Below are positions 1 to 64,000 of a stretch of 64,000 nucleotides of DNA, piece after piece. Origin of the DNA: Hoplostethus atlanticus (taxonomy: Eukaryota; Chordata; Actinopteri; Trachichthyiformes; Trachichthyidae); NCBI GenBank assembly GCA_034670405.1, contig JAXDDX010000146.1, positions 266,501 through 330,500 of the forward strand, given 5' to 3'. Position numbers and translations under genes: made by a program. The notes beneath the pieces were generated by a model that worked only from the letters and a program-made list of their open reading frames with translations, was not told the DNA's origin and did no database searches. How positions within the stretch are numbered: the stretch's first letter is position 1; each line of letters begins with the position of its first letter.

Positions 1-450
1 CCGATACAAAAAGGCCAATCACTGTAACCAATTAGATTTAGGGATACCATTGTGACTAGGTCCGCCCACTTAGTGCCAAAAAGAAAAAAGTTTTGCGAGC
101 AGGAGAGCAATGATAGTTGTGCGCGCTGCTTCGGATTCTGCGCGCGCGCTCAAAGCATGGATTTCTCCTGCAGGTTACAATATTGCTCGCGAGCAGATAT
201 ATTCTGTGCTGTGAAAGCGCTCTCAAAAATAATATGTGTGCGCGGCTGTTTGAATTACGCGCGCGGTGATCTCAATTGTGCTCGCTGATTTTGTCACTCA
301 TATGCCGCCATAGTTAGCTGGTTGGTGTCTGGATGGACGGAGAAAACAGAATCATCGATCCGGCTGCTATTTCTCCTCTCAGCCCTCTGCAGCTCCTTGG
401 TGGAAAATCCAGATTTCTTGGCCTTAGTTCATGATGGACAGACGTCTGTC
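1..450. other. Intron 1 sequence, no feature recognised
   Basis: This sequence is presumed to belong to intron 1 of map4k3, because the first visible coding exon (1,580) begins in phase 0 at the residues that follow the glycine-rich loop. I searched by eye for an exon encoding the GSGTYGDVYK-type loop followed by a donor site and found none. The stretch contains several runs of alternating CG/GC letters (for example around 120-150 and 240-290) but no coding pattern. Confidence 0.5.
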
Positions 451-1295
451 CTGATTGGTGGTCTGGTTGACGTCTTTCTATAGTCCTAATCTGATTGGTG
501 GTCTGGTTGACATCTTTCTATAGTCCCAATCTAATTGGTGGTCTGGTTGACATCTTTCCATAGTCCCAATCTGATTGGCGGTGTGGTTGACATCTTTCTA
601 TAGTCCCAATCTGATTGGCGGTGTGGTTGACATCTTTCCATAGTCCCAATCTGATTGGTGGTCTGGTTGACATCTTTCCATAGTCCCAATTTGATTGGCG
701 GTGTGGTTGACATCTTTCCATAGTCCCAATCTCATTGGTGGTCTGGTTGACATCTTTCTATAGTCCCAATCTGATTGGTGGTCTGGTTGACATCTTTCCA
801 TAGTCCCAATCTGATTGGTGGTCTGGTTGACATCTTTCTATAGTCCCAATCTGATTGGTGGTCTGGTTGACATCTTTCTATAGTCCCAATCTGATTGGTG
901 GTGTGGTTGACATCTTTCCATAGTCCCAATCTGATTGGTGGTCTGGTTGACATCTTTCTATAGTCCCAATCTGATTGGTGGTGTGGTTGACATCTTTCTG
1001 TAGTCCCAATCTGATTGGTGGTGTGGTTGACATCTTTCTATAGTCCCAATCTGATTGGTGGTGTGGTTGACATCTTTCCATAGTCCCAATCTGATTGGTG
1101 GTCTGGTTGACATCTCTCTATAGTCCCAATCTGATTGGTGGTGTGGTTGACATCTTTCTATAGTCCCAATCTGATTGGTGGTGTGGTTGACATCTTTCTA
1201 TAGTCCCAATCTGATTGGCGGTGTGGTTGACATCTTTCTATAGTCCCAATCTGATTGGTGGTCTGGTTGACATCTTTCTATAGTCCCAATCTGAT
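451..1295. repeat. 40-bp minisatellite, about 21 copies
   Basis: A 40-bp unit (begins CTGATTGGTGGTCTGGTTGA, ends TAGTCCCAAT) repeats head to tail with 0-3 substitutions per copy. Variants toggle at fixed positions (GTC/GTG, TTCTA/TTCCA, GGTG/GGCG). Because 40 is not divisible by 3, overlapping frames stay open on the minus strand, but these are artefacts of the repeat. It lies in intron 1 of map4k3. Confidence 0.95.
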
Positions 1296-1418
1296 CCAAT
1301 CTGTTTTGGGGAACTGACATCTGATTTTACATCTGATGGTTATATGTACAGATATGAAATAAAATGAATTAGTGTTGATGAGACCCAGGGTATGGAACTC
1401 TGTTTTAACATGCACATG

Positions 1419-1420
<2 letters not shown>

Positions 1421-1464
<44 letters not shown>
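1421..1464. repeat. (CA)n microsatellite
   Basis: A pure CA run of about 22 units in intron 1 of map4k3, 115 bases upstream of exon 2. A short (TG)n follows at about 1,534-1,550. Confidence 0.95.
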
Positions 1465-1466
<2 letters not shown>

Positions 1467-1579
1467 CTCTGAATGCAGCTCTGCAAGGTGTGTGTGCCCT
1501 GAGGAGGGATTCATTGATTGTAGCTAATGCTTTGGTGTGTGTGTGTGTGTCTGTCTGACCTCTCCTCTCTCTCTTCCAG

Positions 1580-50027
<48,448 letters not shown>

Positions 50028-50280
50028 CCCTCCAAACCAGGACGGCACCAGGACGGCACCAGGACCACAGCAGAACCACACCAGGACCACACCAGGACCA
50101 CACCAGGACCACACTGGTTTGGTTTGGTGTTCCGCTGCTTCAACCAGTTAATCTGACCAGGTGCCAGCTGACTCTGGATCAGCTGTAGACACAGTTACTG
50201 AGACACTACGGGACATTATATTCCCTCTCCGTCAGCATGTCGTCAGTCCCGTCAAGACCTCGACACGCTGATGGAGTAAT

Positions 50281-50288
50281 TGTAAATA
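50281..50288 (+). promoter_or_regulatory. Pumilio-type element in the 3'UTR
   Basis: TGTAAATA matches the PUF-protein consensus UGUANAUA 254 bases after the stop codon. Binding is inferred from the consensus only. Confidence 0.45.
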
Positions 50289-50697
50289 GTTTGTTTTGTA
50301 CAGTTCAGGTCCAGTGTGACCAGTGAGGCTCGCCAGCGCCACCTATCTCTCCTTACTGTTAGTGGACAGGGCTGGGATCGTAGCATGTGATTGGTGGACA
50401 GTCTATAAATTGTTGCCTAATTTTCTTGCGGTCCAGAGGCCTTCCAGGGTCGAGGCTTCGGGGTCAAAGGTCAGAGCTCGGTCACTTTTCTCATCAGCCA
50501 TCTTAATTTTAACTGCTGCTCATCTCAGTATGAAGCCATATGCAGTTTTATGTTGTTCTGTTCTTTTTAATCCCTTTGAGATTTTATGGATTTTGCTCAG
50601 ACTTGCACTGGTTGTGAACTTTGCACATTGTTGCTCATGATGAAATATAAAGTATAAAGACGTTTGAGGTTGAAGGTCTTTCATGTTTTATCTTCTG

Positions 50698-52547
50698 GGC
50701 CCAGTTGTTCAAAAAGTTTAATCTGGATCAGAATGATCCAGATTTGGAAATCCCATGTTTTGTCCAGGATCAGGTAATCCATCTTATTTTTGTGCCGGTT
50801 TTTCAAAGCAACATTGGATTGGATCACCCTGATCCAGATACAGACTTTTCAAGATTACCAAATCTGGATTACCAGTGCTCTAAATGGGGCTACATATCAC
50901 AATGTAGGCTACTAGTTATGTAAAGAACAACAGGTAGCAGCGTGGGGTCACTTTAAGAGACAGAAAACAGCACAATAAAACAATACAAACATCTCCTTCC
51001 TCATCTGACACAAACAAATAAATAAAAACAAACAAATATGCATTATTCACAAATACATTGTGGATATTTTTAACACATTTTAAATCATCATAAGGCTAAA
51101 TGTCCAATAGTTAACAAAATAAAGAACTTTCAGAGTTCTTCATTTGCTTTTTGAAGTCCTGCTTTTAGGAGGCAGATCTCAGGTCTGTCTTTGGTTTGCT
51201 GTAGTTGGCTAAGAGTGATTTGTTCCTCTGCCAGACGAATCTGTACTTCTGCTCTTTCGTTTTCTCGTTTAAGAAGTGACTTATAGGCATCATCATCTTT
51301 GTTTGGCAAAGAACGCTTCCAGCCTCTTTTCTGAGCTCCTGTGGCAATAACTACTGGCTCTACCAGTGAGGATCCCCCTTCTTCCTCAATAACAGGGATG
51401 AGATCCAGAATAAATGTTTCCTCTGCATTAGGAGGAACTGGCTCACCGTCCCCTACAACACCTTGAATCCCGTGCAGAGCTTGCGAGTTTTCACCTCCAA
51501 TAATGTCAAGAACCACATCTGTGTAATCACCTCCCCTAAAGGGCTTGTTGCCTGTTTGGGTGTTTTTTTACATACATAACATTGCATTGTTATGTATGTT
51601 ATTATGTATGTTGTGTGCGTCGTGAAGTGGCCTGGGTCTGTCCATGATGCGCTCTATACAGAGAGCTAACCAACCGACCGGATGGCATAATATGAGACAG
51701 TGCCTATCCACTCCTACCATGGCTGATGAGCCCTTTTCTTGCAGCAAACACACCTGAGCACGCTGCAACACTGCTCATTGCAAAACAAGATGGAGTTCTG
51801 AAGAGGCGCTTTGCAAGCCTTGAATTTGCGAGTGGAACCACAGGGAGCGTGCAACATAGTGCTTGCAACAACATCGCTACCAGGCGCAATGTTCCTCTCT
51901 GTGATGGCGTTTATCAGATGACGTCTTCATCAGGTTCCTGAGCCTGATGAAGACCTGACCGACCTCCGACGTTCTCTCAGAATGAGGGACTGACTGGACG
52001 TGCAGTAAGGGAAACTACTGTTGACTGGTTCATCTCTGATGATTGTGTCATTGATAAATGACAGTTAAAATTAAATATATTATTTTTATTTGATATTGAC
52101 AGCTGTTTGGGGGATTATTTTATGGGGAGAAAATCCTTTTTTTTACTGTACTGAAAGGCTTAATAGGTAGCCTAATGTCTACTTTATCTACTATATCACT
52201 GTAACGGTTCAACAAATCAAGTGCAAAATATAAATAAATGTCTATATACTACATGATACAAATGTTGTATTATTTGACCAAATTTAAAGTTTTATTACAT
52301 TTTGTTCCAGAAATCCACCCTGAATCCACCCTTCAGCTGGGATCAGGATAATCCTGATTTTTTTTTTGGATCAAAGGTATCCCAATCCTACTAAAATGTT
52401 TTGAACAACACATACTGAAGGTTTGATCCAGATCAAAACCAAGATGGACTACGTGATCTAATCTGATTGCAGAATCCTTTTATTCTTTTTCAAGATTTTA
52501 TCCAATCCGATAGCCGAAATCCGATCAGATTACTGAACAACTGGGCC
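50698..52547 (-). mobile_element. Non-autonomous PIF/Harbinger-like element in the map4k3 3'UTR
   Basis: Terminal inverted repeats GGCCCAGTTGTTCA (50,698-50,711) and TGAACAACTGGGCC (52,534-52,547) are flanked by a 3-bp direct repeat CTG (50,695-50,697 and 52,548-52,550). A 3-bp duplication is the Harbinger signature. Inside, on the minus strand at 51,130-51,516, is a remnant of the Myb/SANT-type accessory protein. No complete DDE transposase is found. Confidence 0.75.
51130..51516 (-). pseudogene. C-terminal part of a Harbinger Myb/SANT-like protein
   Basis: A 128-codon frame, starting MVLDIIGGENSQALHGIQGV, acidic in the middle and ending with a helical, coiled-coil-like stretch (SLLKRENERAEVQIRLAEEQ). 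This architecture (variable acidic linker plus C-terminal coil) is that of transposon-derived Myb/SANT proteins. The N-terminal DNA-binding part is missing here. Confidence 0.6.
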
Positions 52548-52639
52548 CTGGGCTTTATTTGTTCACACTAACACTAACTCTGTTTCTACATGTAAAGTCT
52601 CACGCTGTTTCTTTCTGTGCGATCGTGTAAATTCTGTAA

Positions 52640-52645
52640 AATAAA
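52640..52645 (+). terminator. Candidate distal poly(A) signal of map4k3
   Basis: AATAAA within GTAAAATAAAATGTCC, followed about 20-30 bases on by T/G-rich sequence (TTTGTACTTTCTGTTC). It is the first canonical AATAAA hexamer beyond the transposon. Confidence 0.5.
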
Positions 52646-52747
52646 ATGTCCATTTGTACTTTCTGTTCAGCTGCCTGTACCACTGTGTATCTTTAAGTGC
52701 ATTAAACATTTTAGCTGCTCAAATTTTGAAAACATGATTTACCTGGA

Positions 52748-52749
<2 letters not shown>

Positions 52750-52783
<34 letters not shown>

Positions 52784-53782
52784 CATTATTTTATTATCAT
52801 CATTATCATCATTATTTTATTATCATCATCATTATTGTTATTATGATCATTATAATTATCATTATTATTATCATCATTATTATTATTATCATTAGTATAT
52901 CTGTATTATTATTATCATTATTATTATTATTATTATTATCATTAGTATAATCAGTATTATATTATCATTATTAGTATAATCAGTATTATCATTATTATCA
53001 TTAGTATAATCAGTATTATCATTATTAGTATAATCATTATTATTATTATTATCATCATTATTATTATCATTAGTATAATAAGTATTATCATTATTATTAG
53101 TAGTATAATCAGTATTATCATTATCATTAGTATAATCAGTATTATTATTATTATTATTATTATCATTAGTATAATCAGTATTATTATTATTATCATTATT
53201 ATCATTATCATTATTATTATCATTAGTATAATCAGTATTATTATTATCATTATCAGTATAATCAGTATTATCATTATTAGTATAATCATTATTATTATTA
53301 GTATAATCAGTATTATCATTATTATTATTATTATCATCATTATTATTATCATTCGTATAATAAGTATTATCATTATTATTATTAGTAGTATAATCAGTAT
53401 TATTATCATTATTATTATTATCATCATTAGTATAATCAGTATTATTATTATCATTATTATTATTATCATTAGTATAATCAGTATTATTATTATCATTATT
53501 ATTATTATTATTATCATTAGTATAATCTGTATCATTATCATTAGTATAATCAGTATTATATTATCATTATTAGTATAATCATTATTATCATTAGTATAAT
53601 CAGTATTATTATCATTATTAGTATAATCATTATTATCATTAGTATAATCAGTATTATTATCATTATTAGTATAATCATTATTATTATTATCATTATTATT
53701 ATTATCATTAGTATAATCAGTATTATTATTATCATTATTAGTATAATCATTATTATTATCATTATTATTATTGTTGTTATAG
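52750..53782. repeat. (ATT)n and ATTATTATCATTAGTATAATCAGT minisatellite
   Basis: Pure ATT/ATC trinucleotides give way to a higher-order unit of ATT/ATC triplets punctuated by AGTATAATCAGT, over about 1 kb. It lies in the intergenic region between map4k3 and the SOUL gene. Confidence 0.95.
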
Positions 53783-54100
53783 GAATTGGAGTGCTTCATT
53801 GTCAGATTCCATCAAGTGTAATAATTGGTTTCTTGTCATCTGAACCACTCATACATGTCTACATTTCACCAGAGAGGTCAGAGGTCAGCCAGGAGCCCAG
53901 GAGCAGCGTCTTGCTCAAAGGCACTTTGACAGCAATGGATACAGGAATATGTATCCATTGTAGCTTTCTGTCTGTCTATATAATAGTAATAGCAACAAAT
54001 GTATTGTTTGTGTTCATACACATTGTATGTGAACATTGTTATTGTACACATTACTCAAAAACGGACATTTATTTATTATGGCCTTATTCTTTCGGCTGGG
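53783..54100. other. Intergenic region upstream of the SOUL gene
   Basis: It contains a short SINE-like fragment (GTCTTGCTCAAAGGCACTTTGA at about 53,908). Nothing else is recognised. Confidence 0.4.
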
Positions 54101-54120
54101 TGGTTTTATTTTGAAAAGTA

Positions 54121-54135
54121 TTACCGGAAGTGCAG
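54121..54135 (+). promoter_or_regulatory. ETS/GABP-type core promoter motif
   Basis: ACCGGAAGTG (54,123-54,132) is the classic ETS-family site of TATA-less housekeeping promoters. It sits about 60 bases upstream of a strong donor (AACAG|GTAAGA, 54,193/54,194), so it probably drives a non-coding first exon of the SOUL gene. Confidence 0.55.
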
Positions 54136-54139
54136 TTTG

Positions 54140-54193
54140 TTGTTACTGATAGCGGGTCAGGAGGCAGTAACGTTACACTCACCTGGCAAACAG
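54140..54193 (+). other. Putative non-coding first exon of the SOUL gene
   Basis: It ends at CAGGTAAGAC (ideal donor). The coding exon has an acceptor CTTCTTCAG at 55,292 only six bases before its ATG, which requires an upstream leader exon. The start is estimated from the ETS site. Confidence 0.45.
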
Positions 54194-54929
54194 GTAAGAC
54201 TGCTGACCACAACCTGGTCCAGCGCTACACATTCATGCTAACCTGCTAACCTGACCGGGTCCAGCTCAGTAGATTCATGCTAACTGTGCTAACTATGCTA
54301 ACTCTAACTCAGCCAGGTCAGTAGTGCCGTGCTAATCGTGCTAACCGTGACCCGGTCCAGGTCTATTCATCCATACAGAGAGCGCAGACTAGCCACAGAC
54401 CAGCCCGGGTGATCATTTTAACCCGGACTAACTTGTCAGGAAGGTCGCGGTTTCGAGTCCCAGGCCGACCTGCTTCTCAGAGGAACTGGCTGCTGCCTGG
54501 CTGCTGCGTCACCACATTTAACGTTACCGGAAACAAACTGTAAACCACAATAGAAACCAGAGCTGCTGTTATCTGCCGAACCAGACACAACACCAGCTGG
54601 CCGAGCCGAGCCGAGCCGACCAGACCAGGCCAGACCGAGCCAGGCCGGACCGACCCAGTTGTACTGCAGCCCACCTGCTGTCTGTTAGAAGTCTGATGCC
54701 AGATGATAATAACACATTAAAGAAAGATAGAAATGAATAAAGTAGAACTAAATTAAACACAAAACAACAAACAGTTCATAGAACAAGATGAATGAAAAAC
54801 CAGAGTCACCGTGTCACCAGGACTGGTTAACGGTTAACCAGCAGGTTGAACCACAGCAGCGGCTCACTAACTAGTTCCTGTCTGGTCCAGGTCCGATTCA
54901 GGCATGTAGAGGTCACAGTAGTACCACTT

Positions 54930-55080
54930 AACCTGGTACTGGGCTAGTACTCTAACCTGGTACTTGACTCGTACTCTAACCTGGTACTGGACTAGTACTC
55001 TAACCTGGTACTGGACTAGTACTCTAACCTAGTACTGGGCTAGTACTCTAGCCTGGTACTGGACTAGTACTCTAGCCTGG
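54930..55080. repeat. CTAACCTGGTACTGGACTAGTACT minisatellite
   Basis: About six units of about 24 bases with GGACTAGTACT/GGGCTAGTACT variants, upstream of the SOUL coding region. Confidence 0.88.
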
Positions 55081-55297
55081 CATGCATCCATCCATCAGTG
55101 ATCAAAGCAGCTCTAACGAACTATTGCAGCAGGTCGTCTGGCTGGCTGGCTGTCTGGCTGGCTGCCGTCCCAGAATGCACCAGGCTCCCAGACTTCCCAG
55201 TGCTCTAACTGGTCCCAGTAGACGTTGTGCTCTCCAGGTTAAAGCCAGCTGCTCTGTAGCTTCCTGTGTTTAAAGGTTGTCTCCTTCTTCAGCAGCG

Positions 55298-61847
<6,550 letters not shown>

Positions 61848-63500
61848 AAACCTTCCCATGAAACCCTCCCTTCATCACCTCCTCCTCCTCATTCTCCTCC
61901 CTTCACCTCCCTTATCGCTCCTCCCTGTAGGTCTGCTTTAGAGGTTGTAATTGAGGTTCTGAGCAGACCAGGAGATCCCAGTGGTCCAACATTGCTTCTT
62001 CTTCTTGTCTGCTTCCTGTCTTCTGTCCTCTGTTGCTGGTGTGTCGTCCGTCCAGCTGCATTTGGATTTTCTACAGCAGGAAAGTCATGGACCCCAACAG
62101 ATCCACAATACACTTCAATAGACCATGCTAGACCACACTAGACCAGACTAGACCAGATTTAGTTGTTGTTGATGTAGCATGGTGCTGTAGAACTGTCTGT
62201 ACTCTCCATGGAGAGCTCATAGTAATAATAGAGAATATAAAAGAGATAACTGATAACATGACGAGAACAAAACCTGTGACTATAAAAATCATTCTTAAAA
62301 AATCTTAGGGGATAGGTAGGTAGTAGGATCGTTTCTAGTGACAGGGAACTTTAACTAGTCGTCATTTTGCTGGGAACATGCTGGAACCTCTGGAACCTCC
62401 TCAAGGAGCCCTGGAGGTCCCTGGGCTCCACTTTGAGAACCACTGATCTGCAGCAGTGGTTCATGATGGCTTCATGGTCCAGTAAAACCCTGTGAAGCCC
62501 AGTCAGCTGATATCTGGTCCTATTGGAAACTCACATCCTCCCCAACCCCAGACCAGCTGGTGCTTCTGAGCCCCTAAATGATCAGATGTTAAAGAGATAT
62601 TTGACATTAAATCCTGTTTTTTGAGATATTTTTATGACTTCTATATTCTGTCAGATATAAATTCAGCTTTCAGGGACCAAACTGAGTGCTCTGCTCCGCC
62701 CCGATTGGCGATGAAATGCTAAAGATGTAGGGGAAGTATGAGCTGAGTAGCAGAAATTTAAAACAATGACTCCGCCCCTGACAGGAGATGGGCGGAGCCA
62801 CTGGGGAGAGAAATCACCAAAGAGCCCTGGGATGGTCACTATCTCTTGTGTAACGTTAGCTAGCTAGCACAACAATCATAGACACGCCCCAAAGTTCAAC
62901 TAGTTGGCCTGTTGTGGTTATAGCCATTTCACACAACACGCCCTAGTCTCTGGGGGTTGTCAAAAGGCATTCTGGGAAATGTACTCCAGTAACTGAAGTA
63001 AAAGTAGACGAGGCAGGTTGAGGGATAGTAAATTCCAACTCTTGATCCCTAAATAACTCCTGAATGTGTTGAACCGGACTGATGAGGTCTGGAGGAAGAG
63101 GATCTGGGGGGTTTCGGCTCCATGAAGAGCATCAGGTCCCGGTGGAGGTTTCATAGACCTGCTGTAATTCCTGTAGAAGATCTCAGTCCAAATGGAAAGT
63201 ATTGATAAATTGTGTGTAGCCAATCCAAATGCAGGCTTCAGGTTGATGTGTTTGTGATCTGTTCTGTCTACCCCCCCCATCAGTAGGTTTTTCAAGACCT
63301 TTTTGATGTAGACACATGTAGACAATCTGGACTGATTCCTCAACGGAAGAAGACCTCTAAAAGTGAATCTGACTACTAACTACTCAAGACCTTTAAGGCC
63401 TTGACTTTAGATCATATACTTTATAATAGTATAATATACTTCAAGACGTTTCCAGGACCTGCTCGGTCCACTGTGTTCACTCCTGACATGGAGAGATGCT
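61848..63500. other. SOUL 3'UTR and intergenic region
   Basis: CTCCTC-rich just after the stop. ATTAAA at 62,606-62,611 is a possible poly(A) signal, with no closer AATAAA. The section 62,960-63,115 resembles 6,235-6,410 as a diverged dispersed repeat. Confidence 0.45.
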
Positions 63501-63527
63501 GCTGTTTGTCCTGTTCTGTTCTGGCAG

Positions 63528-63727
63528 ATTGTGTGAGGCTGCAGGTTTTGAAGCATTTGAAACCGTCCAATGTGTTTTAGGAAACAAATCGGTGAGTTCT
63601 GTTCAAATGAAGAATGAAGAGACAGTTTTTACTTTTGTAAGGACTCGTTTTTTTCTGCTTGATGTTCCAGGTGTGGATCAGCGATATTGTAAGGCGTCCG
63701 GACTGTCGAAGTCACAAATGTGCTCAG
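63528..63727 (+). CDS. Possible two-exon start of an unidentified gene
   Basis: Exon-like pieces 63,528-63,591 (after TTCTGGCAG, before GTGAGT) and 63,671-63,727 (after TGTTCCAG, before GTATTT) join in phase to read LCEAAGFEAFETVQCVLGNK then SVWISDIVRRPDCRSHKCAQ. The protein is not recognised. The support is the pair of good splice signals and the open joined frame only. Confidence 0.3.
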
Positions 63728-64000
63728 GTATTTTTAAGGTGTTCATCTGGTCTTTTATACAGTAAGTCTGGGAACCACCAGCTTCATTTCTGGTTGGTTT
63801 TATTCTACAGCAGGTTTTAAAGAAGGTGATCCTCCAGCTAACAGGAGGCTGTGGTGACGGCTGACCGACCTGCTGCCAGACTGAAACGTTTCTAAAGGTT
63901 ATTGGTGCTGAGTGTTGGATAGGTCAGTGACTGAAGGGGTTTAGCTAGTAGGTGTTTCTGTTCTCCGTCTCTGTGATTTAACAGGTAATCCTGATATCAA

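Larger units (their letters stand above)
50028..52665 (+). other. map4k3: Probable map4k3 3'UTR, interrupted by a transposon
   Basis: It begins with a GGACGGCACCA/GGACCACACCA repeat (50,040-50,115). TGTAAATA at 50,281-50,288 fits the Pumilio element UGUANAUA. AATAAA at 52,640-52,645 is a plausible distal poly(A) signal. ATATAAAGTATAAAG near 50,645 could serve as a weaker proximal one. A Harbinger-like element occupies 50,698-52,547. The extent is inferred, without transcript data. Confidence 0.55.

Noticed and set aside
451-1295. 40-bp regular array considered as a CRISPR-like array
   Set aside because: Units are directly adjacent with no unique spacers, in a vertebrate intron. It is a minisatellite.
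1-1579. Search for map4k3 exon 1 (glycine loop) upstream of exon 2
   Set aside because: No sequence resembling the loop with a phase-0 donor was found, so the exon is taken to lie outside the window.
52957-53799. 280-codon minus frame (Asn/Asp/Ile repeats)
   Set aside because: Product of the ATT/ATC minisatellite.

Overview
This is nuclear DNA from a vertebrate, almost certainly a teleost fish. The evidence is two multi-exon genes with GT-AG introns and vertebrate-type proteins, a fish-style repeat load (CR1/L2-group LINEs, a tRNA-derived SINE, Harbinger, hAT and IS630/Tc1-mariner DNA elements, a solo LTR) and very heavy tandem-repeat content. There are no operons, CRISPR arrays or prokaryotic signals.

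Gene 1 (1,580-50,027, plus strand) is map4k3, the GLK/germinal-centre-kinase-like MAP kinase kinase kinase kinase. I reconstructed 33 coding exons (exon 2 to the stop). Their summed length is 2,658 nt, or 886 codons including TGA, and every junction has matching phase. Only exon 1, which encodes the start codon and glycine loop, lies upstream of the window. The order is kinase domain (exons 2-11), linker, acidic and proline-rich region (exons 12-22), and citron-homology (CNH) domain (exons 23-34). A 3'UTR follows and is interrupted by a Harbinger-type transposon.

Gene 2 (coding 55,298-61,847, plus strand) is a SOUL/heme-binding-protein family gene with five coding exons (747 nt, 248 aa) and a probable non-coding first exon near an ETS-type ACCGGAAGTG promoter motif at about 54.12 kb. 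A third, unidentified gene may start at the right edge (two exon-like pieces at 63.53-63.73 kb).

The introns hold most of the unusual material. Intron 1 has a 40-bp minisatellite. Intron 2 (about 15 kb) holds pentamer satellites nested around a SINE and a LINE tail, a valine-proline-glycine-coding nonamer array, a decayed IS630/mariner element whose coding core is replaced by an Arg/Gly/Glu-coding repeat, and a decayed reverse transcriptase whose catalytic YADD segment has expanded into about 46 tandem 54-bp copies arranged in a 1,074-bp higher-order repeat. Intron 8 has a 593-bp CpG-rich solo LTR with a perfect 5-bp target duplication. Introns 10 and 15 carry a near full-length and a 5'-truncated copy of one young LINE, both with open frames. 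Intron 12 has an L2 copy inserted into a minisatellite, plus a 1.2-kb AT-rich array. Several splice sites directly abut (TG)n or (CA)n microsatellites.

Map4k3 is expected to signal from stress or amino-acid inputs to JNK and mTORC1. The SOUL gene is an unrelated neighbour. Family and clade names for repeats come from reading motifs, not database searches. Tandem-repeat boundaries are approximate to a few bases.
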